Shown here: positions 46,423 to 57,190 of the stretch, in pieces | Layout of the letters: each line of letters opens with the position of its first letter | Numbering within the stretch: position 1 is the stretch's first letter | Assembly (NCBI RefSeq): GCF_031882575.1 | Contig: NZ_CP134772.1 | Location: 3,987,001-4,051,000, forward strand | Reading direction: 5' to 3' | DNA length: 64,000 bases | From: Pseudomonas sp. VD-NE ins | Lineage (GTDB): Bacteria; Pseudomonadota; Gammaproteobacteria; Pseudomonadales; Pseudomonadaceae | Notes under the pieces: model-generated | What the model was told of the DNA's origin: nothing | Seen by the model: the letters and a program-made list of their open reading frames with translations, nothing else | The model's database searches: none | Program-made: the position numbers and the translations under genes

Positions 46423-47223
46423 TCAGGCGCGAAATAGCATGTAGGCCGCCACCACCAGACAGACACTGGCAAACCCCACCTGCAACGCCCGCGCCGGCAC
46501 CTGTGCACAGAGCTTGCGGCCGATGATCATGCCGACAATGCTGGCGACGATAAACGCCGCGCCCTGCCCGTCAATCCGCACACCGGCGTGAAAGGAGCCG
46601 ATCACCCCGATCACCGAAATCAGGCTGATCACCATCAACGACGTAGCGACAATCCCGCGCATCTGCACATCGGTCAGTTGCTTGAACGCCGGCACAATCA
46701 AAAAGCCGCCACCGACACCGAGCAATCCGGACACCACGCCGGTAATTGCGCCCAACGCCGCCAATGTAGCGGTGCATTTGGCGGTCCAGTCAAAGCGTCC
46801 GGTTTGTTCATTGAGCATGCAGTTCTTCTGGCCCCAACTGGCGTGACCGTGATCGCTCGGCCCCTCCTGCTGACGCTCACGGCGCAGCATGCGCCAGGCC
46901 ACCATGACCATCAGCAGACTGAACAGGATCATCAGGATTTTCTCCGGCAACTGGTGCGCGAAGTAAATGCCCAACGGCGAAAACACCGCACCCAACGCGG
47001 CAATCAACAACGCCGCGCGATAACGCACCAAGCCATGACGCAAACCGTCGATAGCACCAACCGCCGCCGCACTGCCGACTGCAAACAATGCGACCGGCGC
47101 TGCCTGAGTCATCGTCCAGCCCAACCCGAGCACCAGCGCCGGCACCGCAAGAATGCCGCCGCCGGCCCCGGTCAAGCCGAGGACCAACCCCATCACCATG
47201 CCAAACAGACTTGCCAGCAACAT
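46423..47223 (-). CDS. TauE/SafE-family sulfite exporter-like membrane protein
   Basis: 266 residues with about eight hydrophobic segments. The family's repeated motif appears as GLTGAGGGILAVPALV (about 17-32) and GLLGVGGGFLIVPAF in the second half. Members export sulfite, sulfoacetate or related anions. Following the sulfide:quinone oxidoreductase by ten bases, it probably exports sulfite made from sulfide or persulfide. A charged loop between the two halves carries a His- and Trp-containing segment. Confidence 0.88.
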   Translation of the reverse strand: MLLASLFGMVMGLVLGLTGAGGGILAVPALVLGLGWTMTQAAPVALFAVGSAAAVGAIDGLRHGLVRYRAALLIAALGAVFSPLGIYFAHQLPEKILMILFSLLMVMVAWRMLRRERQQEGPSDHGHASWGQKNCMLNEQTGRFDWTAKCTATLAALGAITGVVSGLLGVGGGFLIVPAFKQLTDVQMRGIVATSLMVISLISVIGVIGSFHAGVRIDGQGAAFIVASIVGMIIGRKLCAQVPARALQVGFASVCLVVAAYMLFRA

Positions 47224-47232
47224 AGGGTTTTC

Positions 47233-48477
47233 TCAGTCGACCTTTGACAGACCAGTCAGCCACTCGCGGCCCTTGAGCATGCCGTTCCAGTAGAACCACG
47301 GCAGCAAGGTTGCCTTGAGAAACCACGCCGAACGCCGCGCCACGGTCGGGTCCAGTGGAAAAGTCGGCAGCACCTTGCCGGCATATCCAAACTCGGCAAG
47401 GATCACCTTGCCCTTCTCCACCGTCAGCGGGCAGGAACCATAGCCGTCGTACTTCAGCGGCAGCGGTTGTTGCTTGCGCAGGGCCAGCAAATTTTCCGCG
47501 ACCACCACGACTTGCTTGCGCACCGCTGCGGCGGTTTTTGCGTTGCTGGTGCCGCAGATATCACCGAGGGCGAACACCTCGGGATAACGCGGATGCTGCA
47601 GGCTGTGCGGGTTGACTTCGCACCAGCCAGCAGCGTCGGCCAGAGGGCTTTGGGCGATGAAATCCGGCGAGATCTGCGGCGGCACGACGTGGAGCAGATC
47701 GAAGCTTTTCGCCTCACGGGTGACGTTGCCGTCAGCGTCCTTGATCTCGAACCACGCGGTTTTCGCCGGGCCGTCGACCTTGACCAGATTCGAGTTAAAG
47801 GCCAATTGCGCGTTGTACTTTTCGATGTACTTCATCAACGGCGGCACAAATGTCGCCACGCCGAACAGCGCGGCGCCGGCCAGGTTGAATTCAACATGGA
47901 TGTTGTTCAGCGCACCGTTTTTACGCCAGTGATCGCAGGACAGGTACAGCGCCTTTTGCGGCGCGCCGGCACATTTGATCGGCATCGCCGGTTGAATGAA
48001 CAGGGCTTTGCCGCCGCGCAATTTCTGCACCTGATCCCAGGTGTATTGCGCGTGCTGGTAGCTGTAGTTGGAGGTGACGCCGTGCTGACCGAGGCTTTCC
48101 GCCAAGCCTTCGATCTTCTCCCAAGCCATTCGCAGGCCGGGGCAGACGATCAGGTTCTGATAGCTGACCGTGCGCTCGTCGTTGAGGGTGAGTTGTTTTT
48201 TGTCGGGATCGATGCCGGTGACGGCGGCTTGAACCCAAGTGGCTTGGCGCGGAAGCACTTTGGCCATCGGCCTGACGGTGTCTTTCACGTCGTAAGCGCC
48301 ACCGCCGACCAGCGTCCACGCCGGCTGGTAGTAATGGTGAGTGCTCGGCTCGATGACCGTGATGTTCAGGTGCGGATCACGCTTGAGCAGACTGGCGACA
48401 AAACCGATACCGGCCGTACCACCGCCGATGACCACGATGTCCGCACTGATGGATGGGCCCCAGTGTTGATCGTTCAT
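47233..48477 (-). CDS. sqr: Sulfide:quinone oxidoreductase-like flavoprotein
   Basis: 414 residues. The FAD-binding fold is at ADIVVIGGGTAGIG (12-25). Cysteines possibly taking part in sulfide oxidation are Cys112 (LIVCPGL), Cys169 (IKCAGAPQ) and one in GSCPLTVEKG. The motif GDICGTSNAKTAAAVRKQ is typical of SQR. It oxidises sulfide to persulfide, passing electrons to quinone at the membrane. AAGGA precedes the ATG at 48477; the upstream open frame crosses a REPIN. Between BigR and TauE genes on the same strand. Confidence 0.88.
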   Translation of the reverse strand: MNDQHWGPSISADIVVIGGGTAGIGFVASLLKRDPHLNITVIEPSTHHYYQPAWTLVGGGAYDVKDTVRPMAKVLPRQATWVQAAVTGIDPDKKQLTLNDERTVSYQNLIVCPGLRMAWEKIEGLAESLGQHGVTSNYSYQHAQYTWDQVQKLRGGKALFIQPAMPIKCAGAPQKALYLSCDHWRKNGALNNIHVEFNLAGAALFGVATFVPPLMKYIEKYNAQLAFNSNLVKVDGPAKTAWFEIKDADGNVTREAKSFDLLHVVPPQISPDFIAQSPLADAAGWCEVNPHSLQHPRYPEVFALGDICGTSNAKTAAAVRKQVVVVAENLLALRKQQPLPLKYDGYGSCPLTVEKGKVILAEFGYAGKVLPTFPLDPTVARRSAWFLKATLLPWFYWNGMLKGREWLTGLSKVD

Positions 48478-48524
48478 TGCTTGTTCCTTCTGCTGCACGC
48501 AAGGAGTATCAGTCATACACAAAA

Positions 48525-48618
48525 CCTGTGGGAGCTGGCTTGCCAGCGATGGCGGAGTGTCAGTCGCCATCAATGTCGGCTGACAAGGCCTAATCGCTGG
48601 CAAGCCAGCTCCCACAGG
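48525..48618. repeat. REPIN, family A pair
   Basis: CCTGTGGGAGCTGGCTTGCC and its inverse. It lies inside the presumed bigR-sqr transcript, where the RNA hairpins could affect expression of sqr relative to bigR. Confidence 0.88.
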
Positions 48619-48638
48619 TTTAGAGGGTTGGCTGGCAT

Positions 48639-48986
48639 TTATTGATGGCCCAGACTTTTCAGCACGGCTCCGCAATACAATCCAGACAGGGTTTTCATCA
48701 CCTGAATGACTTCCGGACTGGCGAGGCCGTAAAAAATGTATTTGCCTTCACGACGGGTCGCGACCAGCCCTTCATCACGCAGAATGCCCAGTTGCTGCGA
48801 CAGCGTCGGCTGGCGCACGCCGGTCATCTTTTCCAGTTCGCCAACGTTGCGTTCGCCCTGGGTCAGTTGGCAGAGGATCAACAGGCGATCCTCATTGGCC
48901 ATGGCCTTGAGCAACGCGCAGGCCTTGGAGGCCGAGGCGCGCAGTTGGGCGACTTCACATTCGGTCAGACTGGATTGCATTTGCAC
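48639..48986 (-). CDS. bigR: BigR-type ArsR-family persulfide-sensing regulator
   Basis: 115 residues with the winged helix-turn-helix of the ArsR family (TGVRQPTLSQQLGILRDEGLV, about 55-75). Cys39 and Cys105 are 66 residues apart, the same spacing as the redox pair Cys42/Cys108 of Xylella BigR, which forms a disulfide or polysulfide bridge when sulfide rises. It would repress the divergent persulfide dioxygenase gene and its own transcript. Other Cys are at 10 and 23. No metal-binding ArsR cysteine box is seen. Confidence 0.9.
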   Translation of the reverse strand: MQMQSSLTECEVAQLRASASKACALLKAMANEDRLLILCQLTQGERNVGELEKMTGVRQPTLSQQLGILRDEGLVATRREGKYIFYGLASPEVIQVMKTLSGLYCGAVLKSLGHQ

Positions 48987-49013
48987 GATGCCTTGAAGGT
49001 CACTTAAGCTGCG

Positions 49014-49039
49014 AACATTATGTTTTTAGATAAAGTGTT
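49014..49039. promoter_or_regulatory. Candidate BigR operator
   Basis: In the 85-bp space between bigR and the dioxygenase gene, AACATTATGT and GATAAAGTGTT form an imperfect AT-rich dyad. This is where a shared BigR site is expected; the match to published BigR sites was not checked. Confidence 0.4.
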
Positions 49040-49071
49040 GCAACCCATTTTCCTTGTTCAGGTTGGTGTCC

Positions 49072-49935
49072 ATGCCCGCGCAGATTGAATCTTTCCTCGA
49101 CCCCGCCTCCTCGACTTACAGCTATGTGGTCTATGAAGCCGACGGCGGGCAATGTGCAATCGTCGATCCGGTGCTCGATTACGACGGCGCCGCCGGGCGT
49201 ACCTGCACCGCCCAGGCCGACAAAATCATCGCCTTCGTTCGCACGCATAACCTGCAAGTGCAGTGGCTGCTGGAAACCCACGCCCATGCCGATCACCTGT
49301 CTGCCGCGCCCTATCTGCGCCGGGAGCTGGGTGGAAAAATCGCCATCGGCGAATCCATCAGCAAAGTGCAGAACGTGTTCAAGGCACTGTTCAATCTGGA
49401 GCCGGAGTTCTGCGTCGATGGCTCGCAGTTCGATCATCTGTTTGCGCCGAACGAGTCATTCAGGATCGGCAATCTCAAAGCCACTGCCCTGCATGTGCCC
49501 GGGCATACGCCGGCGGACATGGCCTATCTGATCGACGGCGAGCAGATTCTGGTGGGTGACACGCTGTTCATGCCGGATGTCGGCACCGCGCGTTGCGACT
49601 TTCCCGGCGGCAATGCCCATCAGTTGTTTGCCTCGATCCACAAACTGCTGGCCTTCCCCGCCAGCGTGAAACTCTACGTTTGCCACGATTATCCGCCCGA
49701 GGGGCGCGTCGCGCAGTGCCAGACCACGGTCGGTGAGCAGCGCAAAAGCAATATTCATGTGCATGACGGGGTTGATGAGGCGGCGTTTGTCGAGATGCGC
49801 ACCCAGCGTGATGCCGGGCTGGGCATGCCGACGCTGTTGCTGCCGGCGATTCAGGTGAATGTGCGGGCGGGGAATCTGCCAGCGGCTGAGGACAATGGCG
49901 TCGTGTATCTGAAGATCCCGATCAACAAGCTTTAA
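49072..49935 (+). CDS. blh: Persulfide dioxygenase (ETHE1/Blh-type metallo-beta-lactamase fold)
   Basis: 287 residues. The metal-binding motif THAHADH (about 75-81) follows the family pattern, with Asp in VGDTLFMPDVGTARCDFPGG and later His residues in PGHTPADM and VCHDYPPEG. These are hallmarks of mononuclear-iron persulfide dioxygenases, which turn glutathione persulfide into sulfite. ATG at 49072 is preferred over an upstream TTG. Divergent from bigR and part of the same sulfide response: SQR makes persulfide, this enzyme makes sulfite, and TauE exports it. Confidence 0.88.
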   Translation: MPAQIESFLDPASSTYSYVVYEADGGQCAIVDPVLDYDGAAGRTCTAQADKIIAFVRTHNLQVQWLLETHAHADHLSAAPYLRRELGGKIAIGESISKVQNVFKALFNLEPEFCVDGSQFDHLFAPNESFRIGNLKATALHVPGHTPADMAYLIDGEQILVGDTLFMPDVGTARCDFPGGNAHQLFASIHKLLAFPASVKLYVCHDYPPEGRVAQCQTTVGEQRKSNIHVHDGVDEAAFVEMRTQRDAGLGMPTLLLPAIQVNVRAGNLPAAEDNGVVYLKIPINKL

Positions 49936-49940
49936 CAGCA

Positions 49941-50023
49941 AAAGATCGCAGCCTTCGGCAGCTCCTACAGTTGGAACGCGTTTTCCCTGTAGGAGTTGCC
50001 GCAGGCTGCGATCTTTTGATCTT
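49941..50023. repeat. Family C REP doublet
   Basis: AGATCGCAGCCTTCGGCAGC at the left and TGTAGGAGTTGCCGCAGGCTGCGATCTTTTGATC at the right (written in part). The right edge touches the bkdR stop codon. Confidence 0.8.
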
Positions 50024-50511
50024 CACGTCCCCAACGTCAAACCGTTCGCCGGCAGCGGCAATGCAGTTTTGTATCTCACTTGCTTCAGCGCAAAGCTCGA
50101 CCGGATATTCGCCACCCCCGGCACTTTGGTCAGGAAGTCCATCATGAAGCGTTCCAGCGACTGAATCGTCGGCACCAGTACCCGGATCAGGTAATCCGGG
50201 TCTCCGGCCATGAGGTAGCACTCCATCACCTCAGGGCGATCGGAGATCGCCTCTTCGAAATGCTGCAACGCCTCCTCCACCTGTTTCTCCAGGCTGACAT
50301 GGATGAACACGTTCACATGCAGCCCCAGCAGGTCGGCATCCAGCAGCGTGACCTGCTCGCGAATCAGCCCTAGTTCTTCCATCGCCTTGACCCGGTTGAA
50401 GCACGGCGTCGGCGACAGATTCACCGAGCGCGCGAGGTCGGCGTTGGTGATGCGCGCATTATCCTGAAGGCTGTTGAGAATGCCGATGTCGGTACGGTCC
50501 AGTTTGCGCAT
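50023..50511 (-). CDS. bkdR: Lrp/AsnC-family regulator BkdR
   Basis: 162 residues: helix-turn-helix at the N-terminus ([26 protein letters not shown], about 19-44) and the RAM ligand-sensing domain after residue 65. Strong resemblance to BkdR of P. putida, which activates the divergent bkd operon when branched-chain amino acids are present. The 185-bp divergent region is free of REP elements and probably contains its sites. The stop codon abuts a family C repeat. Confidence 0.93.
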   Translation of the reverse strand: MRKLDRTDIGILNSLQDNARITNADLARSVNLSPTPCFNRVKAMEELGLIREQVTLLDADLLGLHVNVFIHVSLEKQVEEALQHFEEAISDRPEVMECYLMAGDPDYLIRVLVPTIQSLERFMMDFLTKVPGVANIRSSFALKQVRYKTALPLPANGLTLGT

Positions 50512-50651
50512 GAGACAAAACCACCTGTTTTTTATGTTTATGCAGAATTTCTATCTGCAAATCATCTCCAACGCAACGAAACAGAGATAAATATTCTTCT
50601 TGCCCGGGCCTATGATTGTTGTAGGACAAGATTTCTTCTACCGAAGAATGA

Positions 50652-51932
<1,281 letters not shown>

Positions 51933-51933
51933 C

Positions 51934-52992
51934 ATGAACGATCACAACAACAATATTCAGTTGGAAACCGCCATGACCACGACCACCATGACCATGATCC
52001 AGGCCCTGCGCTCGGCCATGGATGTGATGCTTGAGCGTGATGACAATGTCGTCGTGTTCGGTCAGGACGTCGGTTACTTCGGCGGCGTGTTCCGTTGCAC
52101 CGAAGGCTTGCAGACCAAGTACGGCACTTCGCGCGTATTCGACGCACCGATCTCGGAAAGCGGCATCGTCGGCGTGGCCGTCGGCATGGGCGCTTACGGT
52201 TTGCGTCCGGTCGCCGAAATTCAGTTCGCCGACTACGTCTACCCGGCCTCTGACCAGATCATTTCCGAAGCGGCGCGCCTGCGCTATCGCTCGGCCGGCG
52301 AGTTCACCGCACCGATGACCCTGCGCATGCCTTGCGGCGGCGGCATCTACGGCGGCCAGACTCACAGCCAGAGCATCGAGGCGATGTTCACTCAGGTGTG
52401 CGGCTTGCGCACCGTGATGCCGTCCAACCCGTATGACGCCAAAGGCCTGCTGATCGCCTCCATCGAAAACGATGACCCGGTGATCTTCCTTGAGCCGAAA
52501 CGCCTGTACAACGGCCCGTTCGACGGCCACCACGACCGCCCGGTAACGCCGTGGTCGAAACACCCGCAAGCCCAGGTCCCGGACGGTTACTACACCGTGC
52601 CGCTGGACGTTGCTGCGATTACCCGTCCGGGCAAGGACGTGACCGTGCTGACTTACGGCACCACCGTGTACGTGTCGCAAGTTGCTGCCGAAGAATCCGG
52701 CGTTGATGCTGAAGTCATCGACCTGCGCAGCCTGTGGCCGCTGGACCTGGAAACCATCGTCAAATCGGTGAAGAAAACCGGCCGTTGCGTGGTGGTACAC
52801 GAAGCCACCCGCACCTGCGGTTTCGGCGCCGAACTGGTGTCGCTGGTGCAAGAGCATTGCTTCCATCACCTGGAAGCGCCGATCGAACGCGTCACCGGTT
52901 GGGACACTCCCTACCCGCACGCGCAGGAGTGGGCGTATTTCCCAGGGCCGTCCCGAGTGGGCGCGGCGTTGAAACGGGTCATGGAGGTCTGA
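51934..52992 (+). CDS. bkdA2: Branched-chain 2-oxoacid dehydrogenase E1 beta
   Basis: 352-residue beta subunit of E1. Conserved regions include ERDDNVVVFGQDVGYFGGVF, EIQFADYVYPASDQI and the end EWAYFPGPSRVGAALKRVMEV. The protein starts MNDHNN, as in P. putida. It contributes half of each active site with BkdA1. The next gene starts directly after the stop, so translation is coupled. Confidence 0.95.
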   Translation: MNDHNNNIQLETAMTTTTMTMIQALRSAMDVMLERDDNVVVFGQDVGYFGGVFRCTEGLQTKYGTSRVFDAPISESGIVGVAVGMGAYGLRPVAEIQFADYVYPASDQIISEAARLRYRSAGEFTAPMTLRMPCGGGIYGGQTHSQSIEAMFTQVCGLRTVMPSNPYDAKGLLIASIENDDPVIFLEPKRLYNGPFDGHHDRPVTPWSKHPQAQVPDGYYTVPLDVAAITRPGKDVTVLTYGTTVYVSQVAAEESGVDAEVIDLRSLWPLDLETIVKSVKKTGRCVVVHEATRTCGFGAELVSLVQEHCFHHLEAPIERVTGWDTPYPHAQEWAYFPGPSRVGAALKRVMEV

Positions 52993-54264
52993 ATGGGCAC
53001 GCACGTTATCAAGATGCCGGACATCGGCGAAGGCATCGCAGAAGTAGAACTGTCGCAGTGGCACGTCAAGGTCGGCGATCTGGTCGTTGAAGATCAGGTG
53101 CTGGCGGATGTGATGACCGACAAGGCGATGGTTGATATTCCATCGCCGGTACACGGCAAGGTGATTGCACTTGGTGGTCAGCCGGGTGAAGTGATGGCGG
53201 TTGGCAGTGTGCTGATCAGCATCGAGGTTGAGGGTGCCGGTAACTTGAAAGAGTCCGCCGCACCCGCGCCCGTTAAAGAGGCGCCGGTAGCACCGAAAGC
53301 TGAAGCGGTTCTTGAGAGCAAACCTGCTCCAGCCGCCCCGCGTTCGGCTGCCGTTTGCCAAGGCCCGATGGTTGCTCGCGAAGCAGACGAACGTCCTCTC
53401 GCCTCGCCGGCCGTGCGCAAACATGCGCTGGATCTGGGGATTCAATTGCGTCTGGTGCGCGGTTCCGGCCCGGCCGGTCGTGTGTTGCACGAAGACCTTG
53501 AATCCTACCTGGCGCAAGGTCAGTCGAACGCTTCAGCGCCGGTTGCTGCCGCGTACGCCCAGCGCAACGACGAAGAACATATTCAAGTCATCGGCATGCG
53601 CCGCAAGATCGCTCAGCGCATGCAGGACGCTACCCAGCGTGCCGCACACTTCAGTTATGTCGAGGAAGTCGACGTCACCGCGATTGAAGAACTGCGCGCG
53701 CATCTGAATGAAAAACATGGTGCCAGCCGTGGCAAGTTGACCTTGCTGCCGTTCCTCGTTCGCGCCTTGGTCGTCGCTCTGCGCGAATTCCCGCAGATGA
53801 ACGCCCGTTACGATGACGAAGCCCAGGTCATCACCCGCCTCGGCGCGGTGCATGTCGGGGTCGCCACGCAGAGCGATGTCGGCCTGATGGTACCGGTGGT
53901 GCGTCACGCCGAGGCGCGCAGCCTGTGGGACAGCGCCACGGAAATCTCCCGTTTGGCTAACGCAGCACGCAATGGCAAGGCCAGCCGCGATGAACTGTCC
54001 GGCTCGACCATCACCCTGACCAGCCTCGGTGCACTGGGCGGCATCGTCAGTACGCCGGTGCTGAATCTGCCGGAAGTAGCGATCGTCGGCGTGAACAAAA
54101 TTGTTGAACGGCCGATGGTCGTCAAAGGCCAGGTGGTGATCCGCAAGATGATGAACCTCTCCAGCTCGTTCGATCACCGCGTGGTCGACGGCATGGACGC
54201 GGCACTCTTTATCCAGGCCATTCGCGGCTTGATCGAACAACCTGCCACTTTGTTTGTGGAGTAA
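52993..54264 (+). CDS. bkdB: Branched-chain 2-oxoacid dehydrogenase E2 (lipoamide acyltransferase)
   Basis: 423 residues. A single lipoyl domain at the N-terminus carries Lys44 in [10 protein letters not shown] as the attachment site. A Pro/Ala/Glu-rich linker (about 80-115) leads to the E1/E3-binding domain (about 137-175, [12 protein letters not shown]) and the catalytic acyltransferase domain ending in [14 protein letters not shown], with the active-site His. It transfers the acyl group to CoA and forms the core of the complex. Confidence 0.95.
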   Translation: MGTHVIKMPDIGEGIAEVELSQWHVKVGDLVVEDQVLADVMTDKAMVDIPSPVHGKVIALGGQPGEVMAVGSVLISIEVEGAGNLKESAAPAPVKEAPVAPKAEAVLESKPAPAAPRSAAVCQGPMVAREADERPLASPAVRKHALDLGIQLRLVRGSGPAGRVLHEDLESYLAQGQSNASAPVAAAYAQRNDEEHIQVIGMRRKIAQRMQDATQRAAHFSYVEEVDVTAIEELRAHLNEKHGASRGKLTLLPFLVRALVVALREFPQMNARYDDEAQVITRLGAVHVGVATQSDVGLMVPVVRHAEARSLWDSATEISRLANAARNGKASRDELSGSTITLTSLGALGGIVSTPVLNLPEVAIVGVNKIVERPMVVKGQVVIRKMMNLSSSFDHRVVDGMDAALFIQAIRGLIEQPATLFVE

Positions 54265-54271
54265 GGCGCGC

Positions 54272-55645
54272 ATGCAATCTCTGAACACTACGCTGCTGAT
54301 CATCGGCGGCGGCCCCGGTGGTTATGTAACGGCGATCCGCGCCGGGCAACTGGGCATCCCGACGATTCTGGTCGAAGGCCAATCGCTGGGCGGCACCTGC
54401 CTGAACATCGGCTGTATTCCGTCGAAAGCGCTGATTCACGTGGCTGAACAGTTTCACCAGACCCGGCACCACAGCCAGCATTCGGCGCTGGGCATCAGCG
54501 TTGCCACACCAACCCTCGACATCAACAAAAGCGTCGAGTGGAAGGACGGCATCGTTGATCGCCTGACCACCGGCGTCGCGGCGCTGCTGAAGAAGAACAA
54601 GGTTCAGGTCATCAATGGCTGGGCCAAGGTCATCGACGGCAAAACCGTCGACGTCGGCGACACGCGCATCCAGTGCGAGCACTTGGTGCTGGCCACCGGT
54701 TCGACCAGCGTCAATCTGCCGATCCTGCCGATTGGCGGGCCGATCATCTCCTCCACCGAAGCACTGGCACCGACATCCGTGCCGAAACGTCTGGTGGTGG
54801 TGGGCGGTGGCTATATCGGCCTGGAACTGGGCATTGCTTATCGCAAGCTTGGCGCCGACGTCAGTGTGGTCGAGGCGCAGGATCGCATCCTGCCGGCCTA
54901 CGACGCCGAACTGACGCAACCGGTGCACGACGCACTGAAGCAATTGGGCGTGAAGCTGTACCTCAAGCACAGCGTGCTGGGTTTCGACGGCACGTTGCAG
55001 GTACGCGATCCCGAGGGCGAAACCCTCAACCTGGAAACCGATCAGGTGCTGGTCGCCGTCGGTCGCAAACCGAACACCCAGGGCTGGAACCTCGAAGCGC
55101 TGAATCTGGACATGAACGGTTCGGCGATCAAAATCGACAGCCGCTGCCAGACCAGCATGCGTAACGTCTACGCGATTGGCGATTTGAGCGGCGAACCGAT
55201 GCTGGCCCACCGCGCCATGGCTCAAGGCGAAATGGTTGCCGAGCTGATCAGCGGCAAAACCCGCGAATTCAGTCCGACAGCGATTGCTGCGGTGTGCTTC
55301 ACCGACCCGGAACTGGTGGTGGTCGGCAAGACCCCGGACGAGGCCAAGGCTGCGGGTCTGGACTGCATTGTTTCGAGTTTCCCGTTTGCCGCCAATGGTC
55401 GGGCGATGACGCTGGAGTCGAAAAGCGGCTTCGTGCGCGTGGTCGCTCGTCGGGATAACCATGTGATTGTCGGCTGGCAAGCGGTGGGCGTTGGCGTGTC
55501 GGAATTGTCGACAGCGTTTGCGCAAAGCCTGGAAATGGGCGCGCGGCTGGAGGACATCGGCGGCACCATTCATGCGCATCCGACCCTGGGTGAAGCGGTG
55601 CAGGAAGCAGCGTTGCGTGCCCTCGGCCATGCGCTGCACCTGTAA
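54272..55645 (+). CDS. lpdV: Dihydrolipoyl dehydrogenase of the branched-chain complex (E3, LPD-Val)
   Basis: 457 residues. FAD motif [12 protein letters not shown] (8-19), redox disulfide GGTCLNIGC (Cys43, Cys48), NAD motif [13 protein letters not shown] (about 175), [14 protein letters not shown] and the C-terminal His-Glu pair in HAHPTLGEA. It re-oxidises E2 lipoamide with NAD. The ATG at 54272 is seven bases after the bkdB stop; the frame also opens at TTG within bkdB. It belongs specifically to the bkd complex, as in P. putida lpdV. Confidence 0.95.
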   Translation: MQSLNTTLLIIGGGPGGYVTAIRAGQLGIPTILVEGQSLGGTCLNIGCIPSKALIHVAEQFHQTRHHSQHSALGISVATPTLDINKSVEWKDGIVDRLTTGVAALLKKNKVQVINGWAKVIDGKTVDVGDTRIQCEHLVLATGSTSVNLPILPIGGPIISSTEALAPTSVPKRLVVVGGGYIGLELGIAYRKLGADVSVVEAQDRILPAYDAELTQPVHDALKQLGVKLYLKHSVLGFDGTLQVRDPEGETLNLETDQVLVAVGRKPNTQGWNLEALNLDMNGSAIKIDSRCQTSMRNVYAIGDLSGEPMLAHRAMAQGEMVAELISGKTREFSPTAIAAVCFTDPELVVVGKTPDEAKAAGLDCIVSSFPFAANGRAMTLESKSGFVRVVARRDNHVIVGWQAVGVGVSELSTAFAQSLEMGARLEDIGGTIHAHPTLGEAVQEAALRALGHALHL

Positions 55646-55668
55646 GTGGTAGTGGCAACACCGGCCCC

Positions 55669-55751
55669 TTCGCGAGCAGGCTCGCTCCCACATTTGAAAT
55701 GCGTTCCACCTGTGGGAGCGACGGTGCGACGATTCGACCTGCTCGCGAATT
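55669..55751. repeat. Family B REP units, one with an enlarged hairpin loop
   Basis: A minus unit CGCGAGCAGGCTCGCTCCC is followed by a plus unit where about 17 bases (CGGTGCGACGATTCGA) are inserted between the two hairpin halves GTGGGAGCGA and CCTGCTCGCGAA. Confidence 0.7.
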
Positions 55752-55893
55752 CTTGAGGGCAACACGATTTATCTGTGTGTCATCCGATAGTCCGGGCTGC
55801 GAAACCGCTCAAGAATGAAGTATTGTTGTGCCCATCCAAAAAACGTCAGAAGCCTTGAACCGTTTCGACGGTTGTTCAGTGATAGAGGGTGTC

Positions 55894-56913
55894 ATGGGTA
55901 ACGAAAGCATCAATTGGGACAAGCTGGGTTTTGATTACATCAAGACCGACAAACGCTATCTGTCGTACTTTCGCGATGGCGAGTGGGACAAAGGCACCCT
56001 GACCGAAGATAACGTGCTGCACATCAGCGAAGGCTCGACTGCCCTTCACTATGGCCAGCAGTGCTTCGAAGGCATGAAGGCCTATCGTTGCAAGGACGGC
56101 TCGATCAACCTGTTCCGCCCGGACCAGAACGCCCTGCGCATGCAACGCAGCTGCGCGCGTCTGCTGATGCCGACGGTCGACACCGAGCAGTTCATCGAAG
56201 CGTGCAAAGCCGTGGTTCGCGCCAACGAGCGCTTCATTCCGCCATACGGCACCGGCGGCGCGCTGTACCTGCGTCCGTTCGTGATCGGCGTCGGTGACAA
56301 CATCGGCGTGCGCACTGCACCCGAGTTCATCTTCTCGATCTTCTGCATCCCGGTCGGCGCCTACTTCAAGGGCGGCCTGACCCCACACAACTTCCAGATC
56401 TCCAGCTACGACCGCGCCGCCCCACAAGGCACCGGCGCAGCCAAGGTCGGCGGCAACTACGCGGCCAGCCTGATGCCGGGCTCGAAAGCGAAGAAAGCCA
56501 ACTTCGCTGACGCGATCTACCTGGACCCGATGACCCACACCAAGATCGAGGAAGTCGGTTCGGCCAACTTCTTCGGGATCACCCACGACAACAAGTTCAT
56601 CACCCCGAACTCGCCGTCGGTTCTGCCAGGCATCACCCGCCTGTCGTTGATTGAACTGGCGAAATCGCGTCTGGGCCTGGAAGTGGTTGAAGGCGATGTA
56701 CTGATCGACAAGCTGTCGGACTTCAAGGAAGCCGGCGCTTGCGGTACTGCTGCGGTGATCACCCCGATCGGTGGTATCAGCTACAACGACCATCTGCATG
56801 TGTTCCACAGCGAAACCGAAGTGGGTCCTGTGACCCAGAAGCTCTACAAAGAGCTGACTGGCGTGCAGACCGGCGACATCGAAGCGCCAGCGGGCTGGAT
56901 CGTCAAGGTTTGA
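55894..56913 (+). CDS. ilvE: Branched-chain amino acid aminotransferase
   Basis: 339 residues of a fold-type IV PLP enzyme, the type of BCAT of about 340 residues. The PLP lysine is the Lys in GAAKVGGNYAASLM (about 190); HYGQQCFEGMKAY and EEVGSANFFG are family signatures. It interconverts Leu, Ile and Val with their 2-oxoacids, the step just before the Bkd complex. The ATG at 55894 follows AGAGGGTG; the upstream in-frame start adds 22 residues without homology. It may be transcribed separately from bkd, since a repeat lies between. A strong terminator follows. Confidence 0.92.
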   Translation: MGNESINWDKLGFDYIKTDKRYLSYFRDGEWDKGTLTEDNVLHISEGSTALHYGQQCFEGMKAYRCKDGSINLFRPDQNALRMQRSCARLLMPTVDTEQFIEACKAVVRANERFIPPYGTGGALYLRPFVIGVGDNIGVRTAPEFIFSIFCIPVGAYFKGGLTPHNFQISSYDRAAPQGTGAAKVGGNYAASLMPGSKAKKANFADAIYLDPMTHTKIEEVGSANFFGITHDNKFITPNSPSVLPGITRLSLIELAKSRLGLEVVEGDVLIDKLSDFKEAGACGTAAVITPIGGISYNDHLHVFHSETEVGPVTQKLYKELTGVQTGDIEAPAGWIVKV

Positions 56914-56933
56914 TCTGACGGGTGTTGATGTAG

Positions 56934-56972
56934 AAAAGCCCTCCACCGAGTGATTGGTGGGGGGCTTTTTTA
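56934..56972 (+). terminator. Rho-independent terminator after ilvE
   Basis: AAAAGCCCTCCACC and GGTGGGGGGCTTTT pair around an eight-base loop, followed by a T run. Confidence 0.9.
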
Positions 56973-57013
56973 TGGGGTTTGGCGCAGCATTTGTGGCGTG
57001 CTTGAGATTCTTT

Positions 57014-57190
57014 CCCCCTCACCCCAACCCTCTCCCCCAGGGGGGCGAGGGGGAAAGGGGGCCGATCTTTGTGGTATTCAAAATGTGAGTTCGACTTGAT
57101 TGTTCAGGTCGATGGATCAAGTCCAAACACCTCGGTCAGTCCCCTCTCCCTATGGGCGGTCCGACGTTTCGGGAGGGTTAGGGTGAGGGG
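57014..57190. repeat. Family F palindromic element, copy 4 (arm interrupted)
   Basis: Ends CCCCCTCACCCCAACCCTC and GGGTTAGGGTGAGGGG. The right arm hairpin is enlarged by about 20 bases (GGCGGTCCGACGTTTCGG). Its right end provides the last codons and stop of the DUF4130 gene at 57178. Confidence 0.8.

Noticed and set aside
54209..55765. 518-codon minus-strand frame opposite lpdV
   Set aside because: Antisense shadow of lpdV, with repetitive His/Arg/Asp-rich sequence and no ribosome site.
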